A DNA stretch of 64,000 bases from Macropodus opercularis (taxonomy: Eukaryota; Chordata; Actinopteri; Anabantiformes; Osphronemidae), in assembly GCA_030770545.1 (NCBI GenBank), contig CM061102.1, forward strand, positions 12,082,501-12,146,500. The letters run 5' to 3'. Under the pieces are notes generated by a model. It did not search any database. It was not told the origin of the DNA and saw only the letters and a program-made list of their open reading frames with translations. The position numbers were made by a program, and so were the translations under genes. Positions 1-12,213 of the stretch are shown in pieces (within the stretch, counting starts at the first letter, position 1; each line of letters opens with the position of its first letter).

Positions 1-269
1 ACTGACCTGTGGGCAGTGTAGCTGCTGTGTTTTTAACATTAAATAATGGCAAAGTAAACATAAATTTATCCTCTGCACACAATCTTGTGCAACCTGAGTT
101 AATGATAGTCCGGAGGTATAATTTTAAAAAGAATAACCGAATGAATTGACAGGTGCGTTTGGACGCTCTCTCACCGGCCTCCTCTGCTGTCTGACAAGTG
201 AAGCAGCTGCACATATGAGCCGAGAGCGGGGGAGCTGCTCTCTCACTCGGGTCGGGTGCAGGAGGAGGA

Positions 270-3200
270 ATGGCAGGCTGGGGAGGCTTCTTCTTTTCTC
301 TCCTCAACTACAAGACAGAGAAATATGTCATCGCCGAAAATAAGAGGATCGGAATATTGTTTAGACTGTATCAGCTGGCAGTGCTGGGCTACATCATCGG
401 GTAAGAGAATGGGGATGAAGTTACTTTTTATACAGTGATTCACCAAGTTAAAAATAGTTAAAGCTCGTGGAAGGTTTTTACTTTGTTGGTGTTAAAGTGA
501 CAGTGCTACACGGGTTGTCGGTTGTATTTATTGAAAAGGTGTGTGTGTGTGTGTAGAAAGTACTTTGGGGCCTATGTTCACATGCTTTTATCGTGTATGT
601 GTGCAATATACAGTAGTTCCAACACAGCTCAGCGTGGCAAAACTATATTAATATATATTCGTTAATGTGGACCCTTTCATCTGCCACATCACACCAGTGA
701 AAGTAATGTTTGGTCAGAATGATCCACCTCTGTGCCACACACACGTTAACATGAAAACAAAAAAAAGCTATACAATCAAAACATGCAGACGACAGTTGTG
801 TTTCGATGGATGTCTCAGGTGGGTGTTTGTGGTGAAGAAAGGGTACCAGGAGAGAGAGGAGACCATCCAGACCTCAGTCATCACCAAGCTCAAAGGTGTC
901 ACACTGGCCAACAGTTCTGAGACCGGCCTCTACCTGTGGAGCGCTGAGGATTACGTCATCCCGCCAAATGTGAGCACAGCTATATGTTTATCTGTCTGTC
1001 TGTCCGTCCATCCGTCAGTCCCTCACATATTGATGTCAGAGCTTCTGTCAGGACAGATTAAGAGACTACTGACTTCTGTGCGAATCAGCCGCCTCAGCAC
1101 CTGTCAGGACAGATTTAACAATACTGGTTTGTGTAATTTGTTTAACCTTTTGCTTCTTGTTCTTCATGTCTGCACCTAATTTTATTTTCTAGGGCGAGCA
1201 GGTGTTCTTCATAGTAACAAACTACATAGAAACCCCCAATCAGAGACTGGGATTCTGTGCTGAGGTCAGTTTCATCAGTGTTTTTAATTGCAGCGTTTTT
1301 GTTTTAACATCAGAAAGATTGTCTGTTACACGGTTACATATAATCAGAAAAGGATTTAGCATCTTTAATCCTCCCTCAGAGTTTCAAGGTGCCAAATGGA
1401 TGGTGTCAAAGTGACGACGACTGCGTGAAGGGGGAGCCTGTGATAGCTGGACATGGTGAGGACCATTCAAGGCACTAGACTCATTTGAAAACCTGCCACC
1501 TTCAAACCTGAATAGTCTTAAGCTCAGTGACATGTCCTCAATTTTGTGAGATCTGCACGTCTATTTAAACGTTCTGCTACCATTTTGTTTTTAACTATCA
1601 GTGATGATGTACGGATCGGTGATTTGCTCTCTCCACTAGGAATCAAGACTGGCGTGTGTTTCAACAGTACTGGGACCTGTGAGATTCATGCCTGGTGTCC
1701 TGTTGAATATAGCACTAAACCCACGTGAGAATCGCTCCTCTCTTTTGTGCGACTCCATTCACACTCACTCTGATCCCTCATAGGTTCCCAGATATTTCAC
1801 AGGTTCTATTTATTACTAATCAAGTCGGTCAGCTCCATTTGTTTGTTTGCGTCTCACATGGCTGCTTGTTTCTTTCGCTTGCAGAGAGGCCTTACTGAGC
1901 GAAGCAGAGAACTTCACCATCTACATAAAGAACTTCATCAGGTTTCCAAAGTTTGAATTCTCCAAGTAAGTGGTGCTAATTGCAGAAGGGCCTATGGTTT
2001 TACTGCATCAGGATAGAGATCGCTGAGCAAGCCAAAGGATAGACATGTTCCACGGGCTACTTTAAATAGCTTTCGGCTGTAGAGAACCTTCTATTTATAC
2101 CAGCCTGTGCACTGCGCTCAGTGAGACAGTGACGCGGTCATCTGAGACGTCCTTGACAGCAGGTCTCACCCTGGACAGGTGTCAGATCAGTTTCGAGGGG
2201 CTGCCCTTCTTGCTCTTGTCTGTTCAAGTCCTGTGAGAAAGCACAGGCGTGCCACAAGTTGCTGCTAATTCATCCTTCATGAGCTTATTATAATTATAGT
2301 GATGCCCTATGTTTTCTCACGGATCATATGATACTTAGAGCAGGTCATAGAAATCTTTCTTGATGGGAGCTACTTAAAGTGGAATTTTTAAATGTCTCTG
2401 AAAGCCATTACGTGTGCACAGCTGCTGTAGAGGAAAACAAGCACTTTGCCTCCAACAACTCCAAGTCAGTCAAGCGTAGATGTTAAGTATGTGGGTTATA
2501 TGCTGTGCACGGTGTGGGGGCTTTCTGTGGCTGAGCTTTTATTGGTTTACATTTTCTGACATTTGCCATATTATTCACATCTTAGGTCAAATGTCCTCGA
2601 AACCTCTGACAGCAGCTACCTGAAGAGGTGCTCCTACGACAAAGAGCACCATCCTTACTGCCCTATCTTCCGTGTTGGAGATCTGGTCAGCTGGACTGGA
2701 CATGATTTTCAAGATATGGCTGTAAAGGTAAAAGTGTAATAATGAGCCAGTTATCATGGTGTGTGTGTGTGGATTCCACTTCCTGGCTTCCGCACAGTCC
2801 GTTGATAATAGACTTTTAGAAATGAGGAAAACCCATCTATAATGGAATTATTTTAACAATTCAGAGAAAACATTACAGAAAAACAGCCTTTCAGTAGCTG
2901 CCTGTTTAATCTACTGCAGTGTTGGAGTGAATAGGAATATATCATAATCTGCTGCTTGTATTTTTGACTGTATATGTTTATACAGCATTTTTGTTAGTAT
3001 TACTCATTTTCTAGAATTAGCACAGTAATATATAAGGTTATATTTAATGTTGTGTTTAAGAACTGGTTTAAAGATTGTGTTTGTTTTTGTTGATCAGGGT
3101 GGATCTATCGGTGTTCTTATTGAGTGGAACTGTGACCTGGACAAGGACTCTTCTCACTGTACTCCACAATACAGCTTCACCCGTTTAGACACGACCGTAA

Positions 3201-4085
3201 ACAACTCTGTCACATCTGGATACAACTTCAGGTAGAAATCCGCCAGCGAACTATCCTACTCTGTCCAACATTATTTCCATCTTTTACATTTTAATCCACT
3301 GATGTTTCTTCACAGATATGCCAGGTATTACAAGGATCAAGTTGGTGAAACATATCGCACTTTGTATAAAGTGTATGGAATTCGTGTAGATATAATGATC
3401 AACGGCCAGGTACAGCAGTTATATGTGCAGTCAAGTACTTGACTCTGGTAATAGACTTGTACTAAATGTGTTATTGTTGTGCAGGCTGGGAAATTCAATA
3501 TTATCCCTACAATCATTGCCATTGGTTCGGGTATTGCTCTGCTGGGTGCAGTGAGTGATTTAAAACTGATGTGTTCTATAATTATATGCTTACATTCACT
3601 GTGACCACATGTCAAAAGCGCAATATTCTCTGCATCTTTTCTTTCAGGGGGCCTTTGCGTGTGACATGATACTACTGTACATGATGAACACAAGCTCCTT
3701 TTATCGAGAGAGGAAGTTTGAAATTATCAATTTCAAGTGCGTCATTGTAATTGCATCATTTATTGGTGTTTTGATTAAAACAAATCTCTCTTCAAACATT
3801 GTCACACAGCTCTCTCATGTTGTATGTAACAGAAAAGACCGGACCAAACCCAAGGACGGGAAGGTGGGACACAGAAAATCCAGGAAACCAGCTGCAGAGA
3901 AAGACGCCGGCAACTCGGTCAACAAGCAAGAAAATAAACCCACTGAGGAGTCTGCTCCTACAGCAGTTAGGCAGCCTGACCGCGGTCCAACCATTCCACG
4001 CAACACAGGACAGCGATACTCTGCCATCCTCTCCCCCCAAAGTACAGAGCAGAGGCCTCATATCACCTTCTCTTCACACAATTAA
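270..4085 (+). CDS. p2rx5: P2X purinoceptor 5-like ATP-gated cation channel, 12 coding exons, complete
   Basis: The gene encodes a trimeric ATP-gated cation channel of the plasma membrane. Exons read: 270-400, 819-969, 1193-1264, 1380-1455, 1640-1724, 1885-1965, 2586-2727, 3098-3231, 3316-3409, 3485-3550, 3648-3736 and 3833-4085; the sum is 1374 nt, giving 457 aa in frame. The N-terminus carries the conserved YKTEK phosphosite and TM1. The ectodomain (about 50-320) has all ten P2X cysteines and the ATP-site signatures TKLKG, NFTIYIKN, YNFRYARYY and YKVYGIR. TM2 spans exons 10-11 (about 325-355) and is followed by the YRERK trafficking motif. A lysine-rich tail ends at TAA. The ATG at 270 gives the full family N-terminus. 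The P2X5 assignment rests on sequence resemblance plus position beside emc6, shpk and trpv1; another P2X paralogue name is possible, but the family is certain. Confidence 0.93.
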
Positions 4086-5209
4086 GTGCCGGTAGATTCA
4101 TACAGTACACTCCCAGCTGTTTCAGCTATGCTGCAGGGAGTGACCTCACTTCTTGCCCACTGGCAGGACTGCTGGCACGTCACAAGCTAAAGTGATGCTG
4201 GCCTGCCTTGAAGAGGTCGTCGTCCAGATGTTCATATTCTGCACTGTGTACGTGGGCCAGGACCATGATGTACAGATGCACAAGGTTTGTGGAGTGATTG
4301 GGTCAGGAACCAAAGGTGAGCCAGGGAAGATTGACAGGTTGATTACCAACAAATGATACAATTTTAAAAACGTGTACAATAAAATGACTGATCTGTTATC
4401 CACTCCTCATGTACCTGCACTGTTAGTTTTGCACTGTTGAGTAGAGTGATTAAAAGTAATTTCTGGTGGTGTATTCATATTTTAAGGAAAGGAAAATCAG
4501 AACTGAAATTGGCATGTCTTGTACCTACACATTGGAACATACTGTTAAACTGCTGTTGTGTTTCCTGCTGCATGTTGATTGTGTCTTTGATATGTGTCAT
4601 GCAATGCAGCGCAGTCATATTTCCAATACATGAGATTCTGTGGAAAGCAGGACTGGTTTGTTGCCATCACTGCTGATGTAAGGGCTGGTAGTTAAAGAAT
4701 GGATGGTAAAGTGCAAGGACTCCCCCCCCCCCCCCCAATTGTTGTTCCTGTTACTATTTATTCAATGTTCTAACTGTTGACAAATGTCAGATTAATCATG
4801 TTGATGTCCTCCAAGGCACCACAGCTGTGAAAGATACATAATTAAATTAATAAACAACTTTCACTAGTATTTGTTTTTAATCATTTATCACATTTGTCAA
4901 ATTCTTATAGTAATGTAATGTTACATCTCATTAGCCTGTTTTTAACCTATATTCTAACAACTGTGACTCCTACTCTACGATGGCCCATACAAAATACAGA
5001 GGAGGAGTTAAATAATGTCATAATCACAGGTAAGACAACAAAGTGGGCTGGAAATGCAGTGTATGGTAATTATCAACATATCAAATATGAACAGAAAATT
5101 CTGGCAAAATCAAGCCTCATTAATCAATCTACAAACAGCAGGGCAAACAATATTATTGGTTTATGTAGTATAGACAGAAACGGTTAACAGTTATTTGTGG
5201 TGTGTCTTT
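4086..5209. other. Convergent 3' UTR interval of p2rx5 and emc6
   Basis: No coding exon is recognised. Plus-strand AATAAA hexamers at 4378-4383 and 4849-4854 are candidate p2rx5 poly(A) signals. A minus-strand signal (TTTATT at about 4757-4762) is a candidate for emc6. If the distal p2rx5 site is used, the two 3' UTRs overlap. A C homopolymer lies at 4722-4736. The open frames on the plus strand here match no protein I know. Confidence 0.55.
4722..4736. repeat. Poly-C homopolymer tract
   Basis: An uninterrupted run of about 15 C lies in the intergenic/3' UTR stretch. It is length-unstable and sequencing-error prone. Confidence 0.9.
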
Positions 5210-5542
5210 TTAGTAAACGTGCACCATTCCATAGAGGAACGTCCAGAAAAGGACATAAGTAAAAAGACCCCCGACGAGGCCCCCAGTGAACAGTGGCCTC
5301 CGTGACTTGAAGCACTTGCTCCACCGCCGTCCGGCCTTGAGTATGAGCAGCAGAGAAAGGAGAAACGAGGACAAGAAATAAAAAATGAAGCCATACAGTC
5401 CCGTCAGACCGAGGATGCCTGCTGTTGCGCCGGACAGAGCGGACACAGAGGTGCGACAGTAGTCCAGGACGGCGGCGTTACCCCTCACAGCCACTTCACT
5501 GATGAACTGTGGTCCCTCTCGCTTAGCTACTACTCCAGCCAT
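5210..5542 (-). CDS. emc6: ER membrane protein complex subunit 6
   Basis: This is a single-exon reading frame of 110 aa, the usual EMC6 length. It begins MAGVVAKREGPQFISE and ends WTFLYGMVHVY. EMC6 (TMEM93) is a core membrane subunit of the ER membrane protein complex, which inserts tail-anchored and multipass proteins. Three hydrophobic helices are visible: about residues 30-47, 50-68 and 84-108, with a basic linker (GRRWSKCFKSRR) between the second and third. The start codon is the only upstream in-frame ATG and matches the family N-terminus. A spliced non-coding leader is likely: there is a minus-strand acceptor candidate near 5579 and a strong GTGAGA donor just after an exon end at 6190. 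The gene sits tail to tail with p2rx5 and head to head with shpk, the same neighbours in the same relative orientation as in human apart from missing CTNS and TAX1BP3. Confidence 0.96.
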   Translation of the reverse strand: MAGVVAKREGPQFISEVAVRGNAAVLDYCRTSVSALSGATAGILGLTGLYGFIFYFLSSFLLSLLLILKAGRRWSKCFKSRRPLFTGGLVGGLFTYVLFWTFLYGMVHVY

Positions 5543-6770
5543 GTTGGCTCTGGTTGGCTTTCACAGGAAAACGCAGCACTAACAGAAGAGATTCAGATGA
5601 CAATATTAGACATTGAACTGAAACGCAACAATTCATTTTAAGCTGTTCTTTATCTCTACACCTGTAGAGAGCGTCCATGGTGAAGCTTTACACAGTGTGT
5701 TAACCAATAGTTACGTTAGATTAACTCCACTTCCCCCAACTACGTAAAAATAAGGTTGATTAAACATTACTTTGTGAGAACGGCTACTAACGGTGCACTG
5801 ACAGCTGCTCAGTAACAGCTACTTTTAAGTAGATTTGCATTTTACACACACAGCTTTCTAAATCTTCACATAGTTAACGTAACCCACCTATTATGCATCA
5901 ACGACGTAAAGCTGTCAGTTAGCATTGTTCGATATTAGCTTAACTATAAAGCAACCTGTCGTTATGTTCGCCATCTCATATATTCAAAGCCTTGATACCA
6001 CGATACAAATGGCACGAAAAGCGTATAAAACAAATAGACACAACTCTATTTTTATTATTATCTGCATGGGGCTAAACTGTAAGTTAATCTTCTGCACTTG
6101 ACTCTTTAGCTTGGCAGCTAGCACTACTAGCTCTTCTGCTTGCTCACGGGCGGTAGCAAAAAAAAGAGAAAGAAAGAAAAGGTTCTCACCGGAGATGAAC
6201 GTAGGGATTCGTCGTCGTCTTCCTACAATGTGACTACAAAAACATAATTTGTAACGAGACTGAATATCGTGGTTCTTTAAAGGTATATCAACTGGTTCAG
6301 CACATTCATTCTCTTTCTGATGACACTAAAATCTGCCATGCTCCTACGCAATGCATTGTGGGTCCAGGGTTATTTCTTAAACAGGAAGCGACGACGTGGT
6401 GCGTTCTAATTTTATCAAAGTGTAGGAAAATCTCAGGTCGTACCAGCAACGATTTCTTACGGAATCATACGAAAACCTGTTTCATTGCTGTTACTACTTT
6501 GGTTCATACAATGCGAATTAATTTTATAAACAGGTCTCGTTTTACTGTTATTTATTTGAATCCGAAAAAGTTTAAAACTCCATATAAATGTTTCAGGGGT
6601 ATTACAAATTTTTCAGGGGTAATAGTGGCAACATGGACCAAAGGGCAAAGAGCAACAACCTGCTGAATTGGAAAAATCTGTTTTTCTTCCCCTGTACGTA
6701 AAAGCAACAATGTTGACTTCGCTCCCCATAGCGATGTCGTACAGCTGAGCATTCCGTGCTATTTGCAAAC
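5543..6770. promoter_or_regulatory. Divergent promoter interval between emc6 and shpk
   Basis: Both genes fire outward from this 1.2 kb. On the minus strand a GTGAGAACC donor after 6190 implies a short emc6 5' non-coding exon at about 6190-6245. A ZNF143/Staf-like site lies at 6345-6365, between that exon and the shpk ATG at 6771. No coding sequence is recognised. The transcription start sites are inferred, not seen. Confidence 0.55.
6345..6365 (-). promoter_or_regulatory. ZNF143/Staf-like binding site
   Basis: On the minus strand the segment reads ACCCACAATGCATTGCGTA. This fits the core of the SBS consensus (CCCA-AATGCA-TGCG) common in housekeeping and bidirectional promoters. It lies between the inferred emc6 first exon and the shpk start. 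Occupancy is not shown by sequence alone. Confidence 0.55.
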
Positions 6771-9706
6771 ATGCCCTCTTATATCCTGGGCATAGACGTG
6801 GGCACCACATCGGTAAAAGTAGTTTTATTGGAAACTGGCTCCAGATCGGTGTTTGCGAGTCATGCTTTGCCTACTGCGTCTGACCTGATCGACAGTCGTG
6901 GGATAAAGGTGAGTGCAACTATGCGTTGAACAGCTTCACCCTGCAGCTCCTTGACGTTAACGCTGTTGGCTGTGTGTCCCAAAGGCCAAAGAGCAAGATG
7001 CTGCCCGGATCATTGATACACTGAACCGGTGCCTCGACCTCCTGCCCAGGGACAAACTGCAGCATGTTGTCAGAATCGGTCTGTCCGGACAGATGCACGG
7101 GGTTTTATTTTGGAAAGCAAAGAGTGGTACGAGTATTTCACAACAGTGGAACAATTCAACAAGTGGGTTGTTTAAGGGTAGGACCCTAAAATGTGCAAGT
7201 AGTAAGTTAAGCAATGGCAGAAGCGCACAAAGGAGGTACATGACACACACGAGTATGCTCAAATAAGCCTGATTATGCAATTTAGTACAGATTTGGTTCA
7301 TTTGTGCTTTAATCTAAAGTAATTTCATTTGCAGATTCAATGAGAAATCTGTAAAAATGAAAAAAGCCTCTACTAGAATCATAGCACTTTATAGGACCTG
7401 TCTATCCTGTCATGTCTGCAGTACTTAAGAATATATCGCGAACCTTTTCAACACCTTTTGAATATGTTATGAAGATTAAACTCTAAGTAACATATTTCCT
7501 GGTTTTGATTTGGTCTAATCACAACCATGTCACCATGCAATTCATGAATGTAATGGTAATAATTGACGTTGTTTTGTTTTTGAGTATTCACATGCAACAG
7601 AGATGATATTACTAACATTAAACCAAAACCATTTGTTCAGACAGTCCTTTTGAATTAGGGTGATGTTAAGCACAGCTGTCTCATTGTCCATGTCTCCCTT
7701 TGTAGCCTGCGATTGGTCCAGTGGGGACGTCTTCACAGCCAGAGACACCAGTCAGCTGATCACCTGGCAGGATGGACGCTGCAGCAGCGACTTTCTGTCC
7801 TCTCTTCCAACGCCAGACTCGCATCTGAGCGTAGCCACAGGGTTCGGCTGTGCAACAATCTTCTGGTACACGAGGAACAGGTGAGCACATTAAAAGCCCT
7901 GTATGGACGTGACCAAATGCCCCTTTTTTGACAACAAGGTACAGTCTAAAGGTGTGTATGTGTGTGTTTGTACTACAGGCCCGAGTTCCTTGAGGACTTC
8001 ACAGTGGCAGGAACCATCCAAGACTATGTGGTGTCTATGCTGTGTGGTTTGGACGGGTGTGTGATGACGCCTCAGAACGCGGCCAGCTGGGGTTTCTTCA
8101 ACACTTCCTCCAACCAGTGGAATATAGACATGTGTGTAAAGTACTTGATCCTAATGAAACGACGTACTAAAAGCCCAACAGTCACGTCATTCGTGCGTAA
8201 CAGTTTCCGAGCTGTCGTATGTCGCCTAGATAACAGGCCTACTTGTGTGTGCGTGCTCTAGTTTGAAGGGTGCCGGCTTCCCTTTGCATCTGCTTCCTCA
8301 GTGTGTGCCATCTGGTGAACTGGCGGGACAGACGTGCTCTGACTGGCACGGCATCCCTGCTGGTACGCCAGTGGGGGCCGCCCTCGGAGATTTCCAGTGC
8401 TCCGTCTACTCCTGCATGAGTTCGCCGACAGATGCAGGTGAAGTAGGAAGTTCAGTCATTGTGCTACGATGAGAACAATACTTAGTAATAACATTAGAGC
8501 TGATAATCCACTACTAATAATGCTTCAGTTTACTGTAGCTTACACTGATGTTTTTCAGAAACATTTTTAGACCTGTGCTGGACATTTAAGATTAATTTTT
8601 ACTCATACTGCACTTCCTAAAATAATGTTTTCCATCTAACCTAATATATATATAATTTACGCAAATAACAAGAATGGTTTGATTTGTTTCAAGTGTAATT
8701 GCTACAGAGCTTTGCATTGTGTTTCAGCTCACAGTAAATGGATGCATCATGGTTTAAGTTTAATCCTAACATTATGTCTGTTCCTTGTCATTTGTTGCAG
8801 TTTCTTCAAATTGATATTTTTGTCTCCTTCTCCGGATTTTGCAGTTCTTAACATAAGCACCTCGGCCCAGCTCACGTTTGCCATGTCAGCTGGCTTTGAA
8901 CCTCCAGATTCTCCTCAGCCTGCCGCCTCCATTGCCTACTTTCCCTACTTTGATTCGTCATACTTGGCGGTGGCAGCGTCTCTCAACGGAGGGAACGTTC
9001 TCGCCACTTTTGTGGAAACGCTCGCTGCCTGGATGAAGGAGCTCGGTACGTATTTGTTTAGTTTATCATGACCACATCAAGCTTAACATTAGTGATGATT
9101 CAGGAGAAACTGCCACTTAAGACCTGAAACTAGAGTGGGAAGTGTTGATGTGAGCAAATGGTAAAGCACCAGTAATATTCTTCATAGTAAAGTGCATGTT
9201 AACCTAAATATTCTGTAGAGACTAAATCCATAATGACCATAATCATAAAAGTGAACCGATCACAGAACAAAATGAAAGAACGGTTTCATCCGATTGCTCC
9301 CTCTCTCACAGGTGCAGAGCTGAGCGATTCACATATATATGAGAAGTTGATTAGTTGTGCCCTGAACCAGGAAACCACTGATCTGAGGGTGACTCCCACC
9401 ATCTTGGGGGAGAGACACAACCCACTCTGCCTCGGTCAGGTTACCGACATCTCTGCCTCCAATCTCTCTCTGGGGCATGTGACCAGGGCGCTGTGCCGCG
9501 GAGTCTTGAACAACATCGTCTCCATGATGCCTGCAGAATCCCTGCGGCAGGCAGGGGTCGCCAGGATCGTGGGCACCGGCAGCGCGCTCGCTCGTAATGA
9601 AGTGCTAAGGCAGGAAGCGGAGAAGGCGTTTCCTCAGCCGGTGGTATACGGACGGAACGCAGACTCTGCCGTTGGTGTGACCATGGTCCTCTGTGACACA
9701 CTTTGA
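6771..9706 (+). CDS. shpk: Sedoheptulokinase (FGGY carbohydrate kinase), 7 coding exons, complete
   Basis: SHPK (CARKL) phosphorylates sedoheptulose to sedoheptulose-7-phosphate, feeding the non-oxidative pentose phosphate pathway in the cytosol. Exons: 6771-6908, 6985-7126, 7706-7880, 7979-8131, 8262-8437, 8845-9045 and 9312-9706; 1380 nt in frame gives 459 aa. The N-terminal phosphate-1 loop is LGIDVGTTSVK (residues about 5-15). The substrate-side motif GLSGQMHGV (about 81-89) and ITWQDGRCSS follow. Family blocks include SVATGFGCATIFW, AASLNGGNVLATF and LSLGHVTRALCRG. The C-terminal nucleotide-site block is GTGSALARNEVL. At the exon 4 end only the donor after 8131 keeps frame, although three overlapping GT dinucleotides are present. 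A poly(A) signal lies at 10206-10211, and a degraded interspersed repeat sits in the 3' UTR. Confidence 0.95.
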
Positions 9707-9945
9707 AGGAAACTCTTAAAACTGATTCCAAGACTGAGAATTTTGCACTCACTCTGAACATCTTCCTGAATGACATCGCGTTAAATAGCAAAGCAACAAT
9801 TACACAAATCCTGCAACGTTTCCTCTGTGAATCTAAAAACCCTGTCGCTCAAGTTGTGCACCGAGGTTTTGAGATTTAATGGATCAAATGACCAAATCTA
9901 CGAAACCACTGACATTGATTCAAACCAATTGCTGAGTGCAACTAC

Positions 9946-10045
9946 AAATCATTCATTCATTCATCTGGAGCCTATCCCACCTGTCTATGGGCGAGAGGCC
10001 GGTTCACTCTGGACAAGTGCCAGTGTGTCGCAGGGCCACTACAAA
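9946..10045 (+). repeat. Degraded teleost interspersed-repeat fragment in the shpk 3' UTR
   Basis: A CATT-repeat start (CATTCATTCATTCATC) is followed by a block resembling the common fish repeat: GGAGCCTATCCCACCTGTC, then GGGCGAGAGGC, then CTCTGGACAAGTGCCAGTG and CGCAGGGCCAC. The central part of the family sequence seems deleted and several bases have decayed. The repeat name is not certain. Confidence 0.6.
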
Positions 10046-10211
10046 TTATTCTTTATTTCAATTTATTTTGACAGCTTATAAGATGTGCAGAAGTATATTC
10101 AACTACTACTGTGCTACCTGCTGTATTAAAGTATTTAAACCAATTGAGGAACTTAATTGACACTGCATTTTTATGTGTGAGTTTGCTTATGTAATAACTG
10201 TAATGAATAAA

Positions 10212-12191
10212 TATTGTCTTAAGTTTTAAATATTGTATGTTCAGATTTATTAATTGAATGCTATTCATCCAGTTTGGGGGGAATCATTTGCATTAAATTA
10301 GCATTAGTCATGCATTAGTCAAACATTGCATGTGTGATTTTTTTCTTAAAGCCGTATTGATGATAACAGATCAAGTGTTGGCCTGGGACCTATAAATGCC
10401 CATAGCAACCATGTGGTTTTGTGAAATGGGTGCATGCCTGTTTATAAAAAGGAAGTTGCCTTAAGAAAGGAAATCGCATGATCTCATGAACGCACATCTT
10501 GAGTCTAGTAGGCAGAAGCAGACAGTCACAGGACCACAACAGTCACACCCACTGAAGCGAAACTCTGAAGAGGTACATGAGACACACAGGAAGCACATCA
10601 GCAACGCTATGGACTAAACACGACGCTCGCTTAAGGAGATTTTTAAACAAGTTACCTTGAGGAAGAAGAAGTAAGAAAGGCTCAATCTGTGTCAGGTATC
10701 TGGTTTGTCTCTCATGGAATTTCTTATCGACTACGTGCTTCAGTAAATTGCTAAAATCCATTGATTGTAATTTTTTTATTGCTGACTGCAGTTGAAAAGC
10801 TGATCACAGGGCGGTAAACTGCTCTGATGAACTCTTTGTGAAACAACTGATAACAGACATTTACTGCAGGGCATAAATGGTGGAACATACGTTGGTGGTT
10901 TCTTGTGTCGTTACATGAGTAGACATGATCAATACAGCATCCTCTTAAGCACTCAGGGCTCCAGTAATGTGCTTTGCCCTTTAGGGTGGGTCACTCTATC
11001 TCCCTCTGGCCTCATCTCTTGTTATGTTCGCAAGCGTCATGTAACATAGAAAAAAAGATTTCATGCGGCTGAACGCTGGACGTGTTCTGCTCACATTTTC
11101 ACATCACATTTTCAAAAGGACAGTTTGCATGAGGAGGACTTTATCCGGTGAGTGCAGTGATCTGATACTACTCTGCTCAAACGATTAGATCGCTCCATAT
11201 CACGCTCAACATATTTGTGCAGAATATGTGCGTCTGTACATTCGAACATGCTGTGCAGACGTTGTGTCAATTTATGGGTTGGACCGAAGTTTTATGATCT
11301 TTAAGGAAAGAGGCTGTGGAAAAATATTTTTGTTTTGACGTCATGCTGAAAGTCAAGGCTCAGATGCACAACAGTGTTGAAGGAGGGTCATTTGCAAACA
11401 CAATGTAACAATAATAATGCAACAACATATAACAATATTAATGTTTTTAGTGTAAAAGTCTTGTATTTATAGGACAACTATGCTCAAAGTAGACCGGTGA
11501 AGATAAAATGTGGTAACTTCCAGCTGATGTTTCTTTCTGTGCTATATATTGCTCTTCATGTGACTGTGATGGAGTTACATGGTGTCTAATTCCCCCTTGT
11601 CTGACTGAAAAGGGGAACAAGAGGCGAAAGATTGCTGCAGGTTCCCATTAAGCTCCACGCGTCCTGCTTTGCATCAAAACATTATAAATATCATAAATAA
11701 CATTTCACTGTGATCAGCAAATATATTTTCACTTCACATATTTTGGATCGTGTTTCTACATCACACGTAGCGTAATCGAGCGAGAATCTGTTGAAAGGAA
11801 GTGGCTACTAGCTCAAGCAGCGACTGTTCTGCTGTCATGGAAATCTTCTAAATACACGTGTTTGTTAGTCACTGAGGGTAAAACATCACATGCCTAAATA
11901 TGTCTGTGTATTTTAATGCCAGTCTAGTGAAGCCTGAGTCATGCAAACATCACTGATGTTAAAATGAAGAACTAAGCATCAACACTGGGTCGATCGCAAG
12001 TATTTTACCACGAATCATTGAGTGAATGTTTGTTATGGACCAGTGTTGAAGGACCGTTAAATTTTATTTTGAAAAAAACAAATCAACGTTACTTTTCAGT
12101 GTAAGTAAATCAAGGTCAATGTGTCAACGTTGCCGTAGTTTGAGGCCGTTGTTGACTAAATCTTCTGCGCTTGTGTCGTTTTCTCATTCAG
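10212..12191 (+). promoter_or_regulatory. shpk-trpv1 spacer with candidate trpv1 promoter and 5' non-coding exon(s)
   Basis: The first trpv1 coding exon begins after a splice acceptor at 12191, so at least one non-coding exon must lie upstream. A TATA-like box (TATAAAAA, 10443-10450) is one candidate promoter. A strong donor (CCG|GTGAGTGC, exon end 11147) could end a leader exon. No protein-coding exon is recognised in this 2 kb. The promoter choice is inferred. Confidence 0.35.
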
Positions 12192-12213
12192 ACCCGTGGA
12201 GCCAGACGTAAGG

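Noticed and set aside
667..1179. 170-codon open frame across p2rx5 exon 2
   Set aside because: Only 819-969 is exonic; the rest reads into both introns and has no P2X similarity.
12196..12213. Upstream in-frame GTG start for trpv1
   Set aside because: Vertebrate initiation favours the ATG at 12214; the preceding bases are 5' UTR after the splice acceptor.
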